Shown here: positions 28,301 to 40,300 of the stretch, in pieces
How the letters are laid out: each line of letters begins with the position of its first letter
How positions within the stretch are numbered: the stretch's first letter is position 1
Program-made: the position numbers and the translations under genes
From: Helopsaltes ochotensis
Lineage: Eukaryota > Chordata > Aves > Passeriformes > Locustellidae
DNA: 64,000 nucleotides
NCBI GenBank assembly: GCA_013400155.1
Contig: VXBM01000002.1
Span: 310,001-374,000, forward strand
Direction of reading: 5' to 3'
The notes under the pieces: generated by a model
Databases searched by the model: none
The model's input: only the letters and a program-made list of their open reading frames with translations
What the model was told of the DNA's origin: nothing

Positions 28301-31300
28301 TGACATCTGCCATTCATAGTTAAATCATCTACACTGAACAAAAGGAGCCTACTAGAGCAGATAGGTTAGTAGTTCAATTAAAACCAAACATTAACTACAG
28401 CACAAGCAACCTTCCCCCCCCATGGAACAACAAGAAAAAACATACAACAAAACACACACACAGAAAAACACAATTTATTATGACTATCGGAAGGCCACAT
28501 TTTAAGAACAGTTTCCTCTCCTAATAACACCTACCTTTTCATAAGAAAATTTTCCATTTAGATGTTCCTATTTTCCTTTAGCTATCGTGCCCAAGTTATT
28601 AAGCAAAAATAATTATTAGCCACAATTAGGTTTAGCTCACTTCTAATAGAGAGGAAGTGCCTATTCTCTACAAGTATTTGCTACACCTGTTTGAAGGGTA
28701 TGAATGAATAGTCAGCCTCTGATCTTCACAAAAAAATGTACAGATTGTCAGCTAACCAGCTAGGCCAGATTTGCCTACTTCCCTGCAGAACTTGTCTGTA
28801 AATTCATCTATTAAAATATAATCAATCACTAGAACACAGCAGGGCATGCTGCACCTCAAATTATAATTTGTTTTGCTTGTGTATATACATGCGTTTAAGG
28901 AATATATACACTGTAAGGGTATGAATGAATAAAAGTGTATAATAATTCTTAACTTATGTTTTTATACACATACATATATGTGAAAAAAAAATTAAGAAGT
29001 TAATCTTCAATGATTTTTGTTGGCAATATAGCCAAGCTTTTTCCTCTTCCCTCTACAATTAACAATTGTTTGAACTCCTCATATCAACCAAAGAAGCATC
29101 AGGAAAAACATTTTCTTGTGGAAGCTTTAAAAATTTTGGATTCCAAATTGGCTGTGCTTTTGAGTTACATGAAGGCTCAGATATCCATCATATGGAGCCT
29201 TAGCACCACCCAAGACTTCCTCATTGAAGAAAAACAGCATTTTAATTAATACAGGAGCTTTTCCTCTGCTTACATATCCAGAAATAAGCCATGTCCCAGA
29301 ATCAAAGTCACAGATGTTGGGCCCCTCAATCTTACTGACGTGTATTTCAAACTCTCCTACATACCAAAATCTATATACTTATTTTACCTGGATATAGTTT
29401 CAACCAGACACATGAAATTATCTGAAGCAATATTTAAAGTCCCTGAAAATAAGGGATATGTCCTCAAGTTCTGCAATGAATGAAAGTGCATTTTTGAAAA
29501 TGGGGTGAAGTCTTTTGGAGGTCAGGAGTTCAGCACCAAAACCATTCAAGTTGACAACTAAGTCTTTCAGCAGATTGTCTCACAGATGACTCTGACCAGA
29601 TTACTTGTACTTTTAAAATGGCATAAAAAGCCAACATCAAACTTGAAGCTTCCATGCAATTTTAACAAGACAAGAGCAAAGATTAAGACCATTTCACTTG
29701 GCTACCTGATGCACAAACAGTAAGTTAACCAATACTGCATTTAAATATTGGCTGCTTAAAAGTAATCAGTCTGATTTGATGAAGGAATTCAGAGGAATAA
29801 AAGTCTCAATTCTTTTCTTAGAAGAAGAAATGAAAAAGAGATAAAAACTACTTATGTTGTGACAGGGTCATTTCTTCTTTGTTACGAGCTATATATTTAA
29901 AACTGTTTCTGAAAAATACCATGTTAAAAAAGCAAAACTTGTAATGAAGAGATACCACATGAAAAGTTGCTATACTTACATGGATTGCTGTATGCCTATA
30001 AGGAAGCTTTGCGTTCTCAATGCACTGTCCACTAGTGACATTCCAAACACTCATCTCCCTGCCAAAGATAACTTCATATTATTCTCTGTCATTTCCACTC
30101 AATTGGCTGGAATAATTTTCTGCCACCAAGTTTTTCTTTAGTGCTGTATTTAAGTGCAGTCTGGTCATTTATAAAGCTTTTTGTTACAGATTGCTGGGTA
30201 AGAAAATGTAGTCATTAGCAGGGGATGACATACAGTATCTGTTTCTTTTTGTTTTGGTAATTACACCCTGCTGCCTTACAACCAACCTGACTTTAAGACC
30301 AACTCTTGTCTACAACAAATTGTAGGTATACTGCCATTACAGCTCGTCAACATGTCACTGTAACTATCTGTCACTGGAACTACATCCTCCTGAAAATGAT
30401 TCATTTCACTGAACTTAAACCACACGTTTCAAAAAGCATTACGCACCTTCTCCCACATCAGACTTCAGCTCTTGAGAAGGAAGAACTTTTGTAAAGAAGA
30501 AACAGTGCCATCATGAGGCTGTTTCCAAAATCTGCACCCAATACACAACCACCTGAGTACCTGCGCAACATTACAGCTACACTTGGGCACATTTAAGGTT
30601 GTTTGAGACAGACACTTTGGCACACCCTCCATATCTACACATTATTCAACATGCAATGGGACTGGATCACAAGAGACAATCAAATTAAATGTTATTAATG
30701 AGGCTGTATGAGATATGTTATCATAGTTCAGCAACTGAATATTAAACTTTGAGGATTTTAGATTTTACTAAAAAAAAAAATTACTTCCAGAACTGAAACA
30801 TGGATTTTATTATTTCTGACATTATATTCTAAGAAATTTTCTGTATCAAGAATTTAAAAATACATTGGGGAGAGTACTTTATTATATAAGAAATACTACT
30901 TAGTGATTTACATTTTAACCTACCTACTTTCCCATTTTATGCTCAACTCAAAGTATTATTTCTTAATATTTTTCAGTGGAGAAATAGCACCATCCAAGTT
31001 GGTAGAACCAAAGTCAGAATTTAAGTGAAAGCTTTACACTGTTTGTTAAACATTTCAGAGCATTTATTTTCTCCTTGTTTATATCAGAACTTGACTGCTT
31101 TAGCTACATTACTGGGATACATACCTACAAACGTGCACAAATGAGATCAGTATGATCAGAAAGTAACTTCAGTTTCTGGATGATGTATTCAATTTACTGT
31201 GTGTACTAATAAGGAGTGAGCAATATCACACATTCCATACAGCATATGCTGTACGACAGGTTTGTCATTTACAGGACATCAGTGAGAAATTACGAATCAT

Positions 31301-34296
31301 TAAATTCATTTATAGATTTCCTTATCACAAGTACAAAAAATAATGTTCAATATTCATTCTTTTGGGATTAGTCAGTTATAGAAACTCTGAAAATAATCTG
31401 GAGTGGAACAAGGAAGATTATCATAGAATCATCTTCAATACAATTTCTTCCATCCACACTACAAGGAGATGGAAGCTTGAAAACGGCAGAAGTGAATTAT
31501 TCACAAGCCAGAAAATGTAGTTTGGCAAACCCTCCATCTCCTGAAGACAAGGCTTCCTATTTGTAATTATCTCAACTTCATGTTGCAACCTTACAGGGAT
31601 CAGTGATGGATGCTTTGCCCTTATGTAACACAGATGAGAAGTCAGCAGTAATTTGGTAAAAGTGAACACTTAAATGGGCCAGAAGACAATTCAATCCTAC
31701 CTACACACATTCCAAGCAAGTCTAATGATCCCTTCAGAGATAAAATCTTTAGGATGTGAACATCTCTGTATGGTATACCTACAGCAATAGCCTCATTTGT
31801 GTCTTAACACTTTACACCCCAGTTTTTTGGAAATGCAAATATCTTTGCTCCCAGTATGATCTGGAAGCAGTACTGCTCTAACAGACCTTCAGAACTGGGA
31901 TGAAAAGCAGTTTCATCTCAGAACCCTTGAGCAGAACTGTAGAAGAGCAATACAAAACTGGTTGTGTAGATTTCTCACTCTCTGCAGAAATGTAACTAAC
32001 AACACTGTTTATGACTACCTGTCCAGTGAGGCAGTCTAACCTTTGAAGATTAAGAAGCCTGGAATAGTTTTTTTGCAGGTTATCCATTTTTTTGTATACT
32101 CATGATTGAATGAGAGAATCAGACAGAGATCCTGGCATCTGGAAAGGATAAATAAGCTTCTCAGTAAGAAACCAGTAGCCTTAAAGTGCTGGAAGGTACA
32201 GCTTGAAGGAAAATTGACATGTACCCTTCATGGAAAGCCATTTTAACAGAGCTGTCCTGTTAATTAGAAAAGAAAAACCCCAAAAAAAGAAGGGAGTATA
32301 ATTAAGCAGACAAAATGGCTCAAAAAAAGCCCTTAAAGTAAGCAGCTAGCCCTGTTTTCAACAGATGAAATCCTAAACAGAAGGTCTTCAGACCCCAGCT
32401 GAAAAGGTTATCAAATATTCTGAATTGTACCCTAGCAGAAATGCAGGAAGTAGTTTGACTCACATGACAGGCTATGTCATAACAAACACATTGCAGAAAA
32501 GCTGCAAGATCAGGGCCCCCTGAAAGGATATTCTCCAAAACAGCACGAGTTTTAAGGACAGAAAAGGCGCACATATGCCTTTAATTCATGGCCATTCTGT
32601 GTTTCCATACATACTGAGCAGCCATAAACCCGCTCAGAGTACATTAGCCTCTCTTACTGGTTCGGTTCTCAAGACTGAGTTCAAGAAGAAACAGAGACAA
32701 ACACCCTGATATTCAAATGCTGTTGAACCTCCAATAGCCCACTAATTTCCCTTTGAATAGGGTCTAGCCAGTCCCTTTGTATAATTCCTTTTTTCTGTCT
32801 ACTACATGGATATGGGAATCTGCTAAACCTTTCTGTTGTCCATGGAACAAGCTCTTAGTTGGACCATTGTACATTAACAATGTAGTCGCTATCCCAAGTA
32901 GCTGCTATCAGTTTAATATCATGGAAATAGATTGAAGCATTTCCGCAAATGTATAATCTGACCTACACTTGACATACATTTCATGATTTAAGAAATGAAT
33001 AATTGAATATTCAGTTACCTACCCATTTTCAGTAGCACTTACTACATATGGCTGTTTCTCAAACTCTCTTGCTTTTGCCAAACAAGTTACAGAAGCAGTA
33101 TGGCCAAAGAGAATTTCTTTAGATGAAATCTAGGAGAATAATATAATAATTTATCTTAAAATTTCTGTATAAACTAAGGATATCTAAAACCAAGAGAATA
33201 TACTTGTAGATATATATATAATTGTCAACCTGCTTTTTACTCTTGTGTTCTTCAGTCATGTTTCTGGAATGCAGAAAAATGTGGATGAATTTTTATGCAG
33301 TTCACATAAAGCTAAGTTGTTCTATTCATTGCATTCATCTTCTGAAGAACATATGGAGATCAAATGTTATAGAATAGGCAACGTGCAGAACATCTCTGGC
33401 CTTCACCATACAGCACACACCAAAAGTGGCACAGAGCAGCAGACACCGATAAACCAAAGCTCTTAAACATGTGTTTCATATCAAATGTTTAAATAACCTC
33501 TCTGATTATCATCACTGCATGCAAATGTTTTAATTGGAAAAGGTAGCCTTATAAACGTGCAAACTTTCAGGCTGTGTTTGAATAAGAATTAAAAACAAAA
33601 TAGAACCACAGTTCTAGAAACAGAATTTAAAAAACCCCAGGAACTGTTTTCACTCTGCTCCATTATCAGGAAAATAAATATGAAATAATCAGAGCGATAA
33701 TTTGCATCTTATTTACATCAAAAAGAAGTTTCATCTTGCTGCTTCCATCTTGGTAGACAGATTTGGTTTTACAAGTAGATACTTTTTCTTTAAATGACAG
33801 ATCACACTCAGCAATTGATTTACAAAAGAAAAAAAACTTCACAAGATAGGAATCATGATAATTGTATATATTTACTTGCTGCCATTACTCAGAGCACACA
33901 GTCTCAATTTATAATCCACAGGTCATGCTAATCTATGAAAAATTCTCCAAATATCTCCAGTCTGCAAATAACAGGTTGCTCATATAGACATTTCACTTTC
34001 TGCTTCATGAGTTTCCTATAACAAATATCACACTATCTTTAAAAATTCATCTGAATAAGTGCATCTGGGTAATCCTACTGTCAATAATAAAAGATGAAAC
34101 TCCGGTCTGTCTATTTGGAAACCGTAGCACAGTGGACACAAACCTGTAAGTCTGATGAAAGATCCCAGAGACAAATTTGTCCTTCTTGGCTTCCTGTAAC
34201 TATGGTCTGCTGGTCATCTGTAATCATTACAGCAGTGATGCTGTGAGAGGGAGCTGTTCTCCCCCACACAGCCACAGCTGGTACCAATGGCTTCAT
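7112..34296 (-). CDS. WDR72: WDR72, N-terminal 654 codons in 13 coding exons (gene continues past left edge)
   Basis: WD-repeat protein 72, an intracellular beta-propeller protein related to WDR7. In mammals it acts in vesicle trafficking and acidification; its loss causes hypomaturation amelogenesis imperfecta and distal renal tubular acidosis. I joined 34144-34296, 33023-33129, 29980-30058, 27044-27218, 26472-26548, 24640-24759, 23420-23565, 22961-23057, 20440-20581, 19909-20154, 19154-19374, 17652-17847 and 7112-7314. All borders are GT-AG, the phases agree at every junction, and the 1962 bases contain no stop. WD-type blade ends are visible: LWDL (residues 43-46), VWNV (91-94), VWDL, LWHV, CWDI and YIWEIETG. 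The product matches human WDR72 (about 1100 residues) almost block for block as I recall it, and better than WDR7. The C-terminal 40 percent should lie left of the window. The neighbouring UNC13-type gene supports the locus assignment. Confidence 0.95.
7315..17651 (-). other. WDR72: WDR72 intron 13 (10.3 kb)
   Basis: The largest intron of the gene within the window. It contains a short TG run near 8338-8350, a G/T-rich tract at 9901-9972 and an unexplained minus-strand open stretch at 13782-14321. No further exon fits: exon 13 ends in phase 1 and exon 14 completes it exactly as in the human protein. Confidence 0.8.
9901..9972. repeat. G/T-rich low-complexity tract with a 13-G run
   Basis: Plus strand reads as alternating T and G runs, including 13 consecutive G at 9913-9925 followed by TTGTTTGTTTGGG. 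In the WDR72 transcript it would be C/A-rich. The long G run is prone to slippage and to sequencing error. Confidence 0.85.
17652..17847 (-). CDS. WDR72: WDR72 exon 13, residues 522-587
   Basis: Encodes FKDQSIVCCVCSDHSVAILH, then CLLHARKHLFPVKKIKFDP and VLVVGCEDNSVYIWEIETG, the last blade of the N-terminal propeller set. Acceptor TGTTTTGCAG, donor GTAATG, exits in phase 1 within the ETG glycine codon. The next coding exon is 10.3 kb away. Confidence 0.95.
17848..19153 (-). other. WDR72: WDR72 intron 12
   Basis: About 1.3 kb of AT-rich sequence between the two best-conserved WD exons. I see no repeats or other features that I can name. Confidence 0.8.
19154..19374 (-). CDS. WDR72: WDR72 exon 12, residues 448-521
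   Basis: Encodes VLNGHSSTVTCLLYPHD, then WLLSGDQDSVVICWDIFTGG and GAVTELLRSPEHYR. This is a textbook WD40 repeat, with GH at the start and WD at the end. Acceptor TTGTTTCAG, donor GTAAGT, exits in phase 0. Confidence 0.95.
19375..19908 (-). other. WDR72: WDR72 intron 11
   Basis: A 534-base intron with canonical ends and nothing else recognisable. Confidence 0.85.
19909..20154 (-). CDS. WDR72: WDR72 exon 11, residues 366-448
   Basis: The longest coding exon here at 246 bases: EIPITTMWTLQDNFDKHHSM, then VYIPGLDKLVCGCENGKIFV and KTARARLLE. The DKL(V/I)CGCE block is characteristic of the WDR7/WDR72 pair. Acceptor CCCTCTAG, donor GTAAGT, phase 1 at both ends. Confidence 0.94.
20440..20581 (-). 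CDS. WDR72: WDR72 exon 10, residues 319-366
   Basis: Encodes FVMGFMNERKEPFYKVLFSG then EASGRITLWHVPDVPVSTFD and GSPK, a blade ending in LWHV. It starts in phase 0 after TTTTTCATAG. It ends in phase 1 at an unusually poor donor, AAG/GTTTGG, although the phase and homology on both sides make the border secure. Confidence 0.93.
20582..22960 (-). other. WDR72: WDR72 intron 9
   Basis: About 2.4 kb. The open frame at 22161-22619 on the plus strand ends in a T-rich low-complexity stretch and has no protein character I recognise. Nothing else is seen. Confidence 0.75.
22961..23057 (-). CDS. WDR72: WDR72 exon 9, residues 286-318
   Basis: A 97-base exon after AATTACACAG. It reads SGLSKSMYPADGKALKETVY then PHLLSFTGMKENK, matching the human block between QLLNS and the NERKEPF exon. 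It closes in phase 0 at GTAAAT. There is no ORF-scan signal; found by splice phase and homology. Confidence 0.92.
23058..23419 (-). other. WDR72: WDR72 intron 8
   Basis: A 362-base intron, GTGGGC donor and ACACAG acceptor; nothing else seen. Confidence 0.85.
23420..23565 (-). CDS. WDR72: WDR72 exon 8, residues 238-286
   Basis: Encodes VYDYCDFSLLCTEF and the conserved GGEVLAAYRLIIWTEDGHSY followed by IYQLLN. It ends in phase 2 at a GTGGGC donor. The human protein has very similar GGEV and IWTEDGHSYIYQLLN blocks. Confidence 0.94.
23566..24639 (-). other. WDR72: WDR72 intron 7
   Basis: About 1.1 kb of AT-rich intron; nothing recognisable apart from short A and T runs. Confidence 0.8.
24640..24759 (-). 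CDS. WDR72: WDR72 exon 7, residues 198-237
   Basis: Exactly 40 codons, phase 0 at both ends: EKQSVYEKESKSLDCINC, then RFCTYTERLLLVVSS and CWQ. It links two blades of the propeller. The donor is GTACGT and the acceptor TTGTAAAG. Confidence 0.93.
24760..26471 (-). other. WDR72: WDR72 intron 6
   Basis: About 1.7 kb; no exon or repeat that I can name. The stretch 25980-26320 is A/G-rich on the plus strand, but no family is recognised. Confidence 0.75.
26472..26548 (-). CDS. WDR72: WDR72 exon 6, residues 172-197
   Basis: A 77-base exon after TTTTCACAG. It encodes EDSLVAVSVAGVLKVWDL and then SSSLNSIQ, ending a WD blade with VWDL. Donor GTCAGT, phase 0. Too short to appear in an ORF scan; identified from homology and splice sites. 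Confidence 0.93.
26549..27043 (-). other. WDR72: WDR72 intron 5
   Basis: A 495-base intron between exons 5 and 6; nothing else seen. Confidence 0.85.
27044..27218 (-). CDS. WDR72: WDR72 exon 5, residues 114-172
   Basis: Begins with YYHCSSRMTGEGWLLCCGEY and continues through DVLIIDAKTL and DWINCMCIVHS, blocks strongly conserved between WDR72 and WDR7 proteins. The acceptor is GGGCAG; the exon closes in phase 1 after RIQ at a GTATAT donor. Confidence 0.94.
27219..29979 (-). other. WDR72: WDR72 intron 4
   Basis: About 2.8 kb, AT-rich, with an A/C low-complexity patch near 27731-27770. The 15-mer GGGTATGAATGAATA occurs twice, near 28697 and 28917. No exon or known element. Confidence 0.75.
29980..30058 (-). 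CDS. WDR72: WDR72 exon 4, residues 87-113
   Basis: A 79-base exon entered after TTGGCAG. It completes the split glycine and encodes EMSVWNVTSGQCIENAKLPY then RHTAIH, with VWNV as the end of a WD blade. It closes in phase 0 at a strong GTAAGT donor. Confidence 0.92.
30059..33022 (-). other. WDR72: WDR72 intron 3
   Basis: About 3 kb. Several short open frames occur but none has splice borders in phase or homology to WDR72. No repeat family is recognised. Confidence 0.75.
33023..33129 (-). CDS. WDR72: WDR72 exon 3, residues 52-87
   Basis: Starts in phase 0 after CTCCTAG and encodes ISSKEILFGHTASVTCL, the GH-containing strand pattern of a WD40 repeat, then KQPYVVSATENG. It ends in phase 2 (GG) at a GTAGGT donor; the split glycine is completed by the next exon. 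It has no ATG near its start, so it is easily missed by ORF scanning. Confidence 0.92.
33130..34143 (-). other. WDR72: WDR72 intron 2
   Basis: About 1 kb between the first two coding exons; AT-rich, no recognisable content. Confidence 0.8.
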
Positions 34297-34305
34297 GGTC
34301 AACAC
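34144..34305 (-). CDS. WDR72: WDR72 exon 2 (first coding exon), residues 1-51
   Basis: The exon opens after a T-rich tract and AG, has 9 bases of 5' UTR (GTGTTGACC), then the start codon at 34296-34294. ACC immediately before ATG gives a favourable Kozak context, and the protein start MKPLVPAVAVWG lines up with the human N-terminus. It encodes the first propeller blade, with TGSQEGQICLWDL at residues 34-46. It ends in phase 0 at a GTTTGT donor, which is weaker than most in this gene. Confidence 0.93.
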
Positions 34306-37300
34306 CTGAAAACAAACAAATCAGGATGACTAGGTAAGATTAAATATAAGACAAAAAACCTTAAAAAGAGGGAAATCTAATGAACATCTGGAAAGGGAAG
34401 CTATAAAATATTGTTGTAAGAAGCTGACGCTGCATTGAAACATTTTCTCGCTGTTGGCAACATCACACTAACAATTTCAGGGACCACTACTATCAGAATA
34501 CTGAAACATCACCAACAAGAGTTGTGTGCTGCTCCACACAGCCCGGCTTAGCTCTGATGGGCTCATGTTGTTCTTCCTAAACGTGGATGGTGGAATACAC
34601 AACACCTCCTTTGTTCCCTCCAACCAGCAGTGCTGCTCAGTGGCAGCAGCAGTAACCAACTGCTGGAGCAGAGACGGCACAGGAGCAGGGTGTCAGTGAA
34701 TACTCTGTGATTTCTAGGAGGATAAGGCAAGAGAAAGACAATATGGCCAAAGGAGAGAGCTGGTGGTGGGTCAGGGAGGAAGAGAAAAATGAGGCCCAAG
34801 ATGGCAAATCACTATACACCCAACCATTCTGTGGCATCTCCAAGAGACAAGAAACAAAATAAAGGTGGCAGTAGAGTTGCAAGCTGAGAAACAGAATGAA
34901 CAAACTGTTGGTTCAAGACTGAGTCCCTTGTCCAAAAAAAATTATCATCTAATAGATTTTTCCCTACTGCAAAAAAATTGATTTAATGGAGTAATCCATC
35001 TGGGTAAGGGCAGTTTTGACTCCCACCAGCCAGGCAAGAGACAGATTGACAACAGCTGACAGACTGAACAACATCAAAAATGCTTGTATATGTCAACATG
35101 TTATTCTCAAGTGTCAGTGAATCAGAAGAAAAGGATTTTAAGCTGTTTCCAATTCGCCATTGTCTAAGGTAACTTAAATCAACAAATATTTTAATTGTTC
35201 TTTTTAGAAGTATTGTATGTCCCATTTCTTTTAATCCAGACAGCAATAATACATGAAGACATACTTCAGAACAACAACATTGCAGCCACCAAGCAAAATT
35301 CACCTTTCAGAGAAGGTGTGCTCCAATTTGTCCTGGAGAAAGAAGAGACACCAGAGCCCTTTGCATATCCTTGGGAAAGATGTTCAAAATGAAACAAGAT
35401 GCTACAGTAGTGCAGCTGGGAAAACTCAGTCAAAAAACATGACAGTAAAGCTGAACTTTAGTGAGGAGAGGCAAGAAGCGGGCAGAACAAAATGCATGAC
35501 AGCCAGTAACAGTGAGTCAAAGGATGCAACATGCAAGTGATGAGAAGCAACATGAGGAGCAGTTCCTGTGATAATTCAGAAGAGACCACAGGACAGAAAT
35601 GGAGCATGGAAGCAGCCTTTTAAGTTATGCTTAAAGAGACTGTAACCCAGCACAAGAGCAGCTGAAAGCAGGGACACAGACAAGAGGTATCTTCATGACT
35701 ACTACTAAAAGCCTAAAGTGACACAGAACTAAAGGAATGGTCTTGCTTCCTGACAGGAAAATGAGATAAGGGGCTCAGCTACTGAGAAAAAAGGCTGAAA
35801 AGACTGTATGGCAGACTATTGAGGTCCTGCCATACAACCCTGACAGAATGCTGAGGGCAGAGGAAGAACAACCTAAGAAAAAATTGAGGTCATGAGTTCA
35901 TTAGGCTAAATCCTACTTAGTTTCATTTAAAAGCTCTTCGTGGATATATAAAAATACTGAGACATGTTATTATTCCCAGCATTAGAATCTGACTGTTGTA
36001 ATTTTTTTTTCTTAAATCTCCAGTAATAAGAAGTTACTGGTGAACACTGAAATCCTTTTCTCTTGCATTTTATGCCCTGAAATAAAAGCTGTTCTGGACA
36101 ATCTTTAATGACATGTTTTTAGTTATCAGGTGAGTTAAAGATTGCCATTTTCTAAAGCTTATAAAGGGATGGCTACCAAAAGAGTTTGATAAGCCAAATC
36201 TTGCCTTTTTAAAATGCATTTGCTTGTATATCATGTAGTCATTTATACTTGCACCATGGGAGTGTTCAATTAGTGTAAAACACCACAAGGAAGCACAAAT
36301 CAGGTTTGTACTGCATTGAATATGAAGTCAAAAATTTTATTTTCTTATAAGGGAAGCATAGAACCAAGCTCAATATTTTTGGCCAAAGACTACTGCTGAG
36401 CAAGTGATGAGTACCAGAGAATTCAAATTAAGAGATGTTAAAAAGAAAGCAAACTGATAGAATTTGGTAGAGATGATCTGTCTACAGACAGTATAGTTAC
36501 TCTTGAGCAACATGAATAAACTACCACTACTGACAAAACACTGGTTTAATTTAGACTGAAATGTTACAAAAATATTTTGTTTTCCTTTACATTATGACTG
36601 AAGCCTAGGAGAAGAAAAGCAGAAGGTATATGAATGATTTCTTGTATAAATACAATCCTTAATGTTTTTCTCCCCTTGTTTCTTGGTCTTTAGATTAAGA
36701 TATTTTGATGCACAAGCAGTCTGAATGAAACCTTTGCTTCTTAGTGTAGCACAACTTCACTAGAAATACAGCATATCCACATGGACACGTTTTGTCCGAC
36801 AATACCGAATTTACCAAATTTTTCAGTGATACTGATGGCACCTAAAGCAAACTTTTTTGAAATAAAAATCAACAGATATTTATCAGACTGTTTCTTTTTA
36901 AAAGGTAAAAGCTGCTTTCACAAAGTCAAGTATTGCCCAAGGCGTATCAGAACTGCATGTAGCTTATCAGCACGTGTCAAATTCCTCCAGCTCTGCCCAC
37001 TCAAGCATGTCTGATTTGCAGTATTAACCCATAATTCAACTTGAAATCACGTTTCTCAGTCCTACTGCCCATTTCTCCCTGCTTACAGCCTAATAATCTT
37101 ATTTGTGCTGCCTTTATAACCATACTGCCAAAGAGTGCTCTCTCATTACTGAAAAGCTCTGATTTTAAAACCATCCCAGCCCATCTCACCACTAACTTGG
37201 TCCCATCTCTACCATTCTGTCCCTAGCTCCTTTTCACATTGCAACCACACCCCAAACCACTGTTAACTTGGAAGATCATCCAAATTTTCACAGCTTCAAG

Positions 37301-40300
37301 ACTTTGGTTGTACTACTTTAGTAACTTTGGGCTATTTGTGTGGTATTAAAGCTTAATTTGGAAAGCTGAGTACACCTCTTATTCTACAGGAGCCATGAGA
37401 TATTTACAAGTCTAATCAAAAGCTTTAAGAGGCATAAAGCCAAAGGTCTGACCTTGAATGCCTTACTAAGCACATATTTATGCAAGGTCTTTTCCTCATC
37501 ACTCAGCTTTTTTGACTAGGACTGGTCATGAAATGACAAGAATGAAAAAGGTCAGATTATACCACAAAGAATCAAGTGCCATCATAACTTAACATACACT
37601 TTCCCCATATATATTAAGTGTATCATGACTTTGCCTCCTCTACTGACCTTACAACAAAATGAAACAACAGTTAGCTTCTCTATTGGGCTCATCTCAGACC
37701 TTCCAATCACTGCTCCATAATTACTGCTTAACCTCAGGCACACATCCCTTCCCTGAGCTGCGTTTTCTCAAAATAAAAATAACAACCTTAAAGCCAGTGG
37801 CCTGGGAACACACAGGGTTAGAAGGGCAGAGTGGCTGAGGTCTCAGGAACATGCACACCCACGCACTCACAGTGATCTGAAGTGAGAAATCTGGGTACTG
37901 TTTTGCCCCACTGAAGACTGGCACACGTTCCCAGCACTTGCTCAAAAGTCTAAAGGAAGCTTTACCGTAGGAGGCATCCTCAAGATGTTAAACTTTTAGC
38001 TACAGTTGTAAGAATGACATTTCTTGATAAAGAGAATACACACTCTGATCCTTCAATGGATTCAGAAATAATATTTCTGATAAATATATATACCAAAGTC
38101 CTTAAAATGAGGAGCTAAACTCCACCCAGGCACCTACTTTCAAACACCTCATCATATAAAATGCTGGCTCTTACTAACTTCTTTCTCATGACTCACAAAA
38201 AGCCTACCAAGTGCAAATTTATACTTTATTTATAGAGGGAGAAACACATCCAACAACAAAATATCACTTTACTGGTAACAGTTAACCTACCAAAACAACA
38301 TTTTTGAATTTATAGCCATACTTATTTCATGTTTCAATGTTTCCTCTACACATTCCAAGCTGTCAATAGAAGGTCCCTTTCTTAAAAATCCAGTTAAATG
38401 TCTGGTAATCAAAGCAGGCACAAAGCAAAACAAAACCATGCAGAAATTTGCTTGCAGTCCTGAAAATACTCAGATATTAGCAGAATTTAGCTGTTTGTGT
38501 TGGAATCAATAAGCTCCCCCCATGTACGCCCCATTACATTGGTCCTTGTAGTAAAGGAAACCTTAGGCAGTAAAATTTAAGCAGAGTCTAAGTTTTTTCA
38601 TGACCAGTTCCTATGTTTTTTTGTGCTTCTAATCTCTCTCATTCTCCTGTTCCTGTCTGTTCTTTGGTTTTGTCTGACACATTCTCTTAGTTTCTACATA
38701 AGAAAATAAAGTTCTAGCAATATTGCTTTATTCTTAGTAAGAAGCTAGTAATTTCTCTTAAAACTAGCTTTGCAATTTACTGGCCCATTCTATCCTGCTT
38801 TCAAAACTTTCTCTAGTTTATGATGCAAATGTTGCATACCATCTCCAGTAATCCACTTCAAGAGGGGATGGGACTTTTCCTCAAGAGCTGTTGGGCTACA
38901 CCCTAAAGGGCTGGAGTCAGTGCTGAGTGACACGCACACCTCCCTGGGGATGGGGACGTCCTGCTCCTGCAGTCCGAGGGAGCAGGGCACTGGGACCAGC
39001 AATCGATACAACCCATTTTAACTAGCAAGAAGCACCTGGTAATACCTTGTTTGTATTTCTTGAACGAGTGACACAAGAAACACTTATTTCATTCCACACA
39101 ATAATTCACCACAATCAGAAGGAGCACAGTAAGGGCAACACCATCTCCCAGCTGCTGATTACATCAAAGGTTTGCAGCACAAATTCAATTTTATGATGTT
39201 AATCTCAACCTGCCACTCAGAAATTTTCTCTGAGGGATATGATTTTTTTTCTCTGGATTTCATTTTAAGAATGATTTTCTCCTTCTACAATCAATAAAGA
39301 TATGTTTTCATCAAAAGACTCTATCTTGGCAGAATTCAATTGGCCATCTCAAAACCTTTTGGTGACACAATATTAATTAAGATAGTTTATGTTGCACCTA
39401 AGCTGGAAAATGGGGCACTGAAAACATAGCAACTCAACATTTGTGCTTTTCACACTGTCATAAGATACAGTAAAACAATCTTCACTTCCTTGAAATACCT
39501 TTTTTACCTCATAAACTGTTACATTATATTAAGCTTCCTAGAAAAATATCACAACATCCTTTTTCCTAAGTAGATAAATCAAAAATGTGTCCAAAAATAT
39601 ATATTCCCACTTACTTCAACAGTTATTAAAGGCTTCAATAACATAGTAGCTGTTTAAACACCCTAGACAACAATTAATGCACGTGAGCTAGCAAACTTGC
39701 TTTTAAATCCCATATATCAAGGATATAAACTAAGTTCAATCGAAACAAGAAAAAAATTACGCAAGTGTGAGTGTGGAGCCATAAAAGACATCATCTCTTA
39801 AAGAAAGAAAAAATACATTTACTTTTACTGTCTGAAATATGGTGTCTGAATGTCCCATCAACTACTACCAAGGACGGTGATGTCCAGGAAATGAACCCTT
39901 GCTTAGGTACTATGCAGAACTGCACACATGCGAGTTATTTGTCACTCCTGAAGCATCGAGTATAGAAAAAGTATCACCTTAAGTCACCTCCAGTGGAGCT
40001 ACTCACATCCAAATGGTGAAATGCTTTGCAGCAGCAAACTTTCCACCAGGTTTTAGGACAATCACACATCTTACAGGAAAGCACGTGTGACAGAAAGGGC
40101 CATCAGTCTCTGCAAGATGTAAGTTTTGATGTCTATGAAATTGCATCTTACTCAAAGATTTTACTCTCAGTTTTATACACATTCAGTCATGCCTGGGTTT
40201 ATTGAAAAGAACATTCTTCCCTGCAAGAAAGCACTCCATCCTTATGTTAGCCGAGGAACAGCTGCTTACATTTTCTTATTTATAAATTCTTTTTTGAGCA

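Noticed and set aside
31420..31440. TCATAGAATCAT, like the end of a CR1 tail
   Set aside because: Only about a dozen bases match, and the sequence that follows does not continue as CR1.
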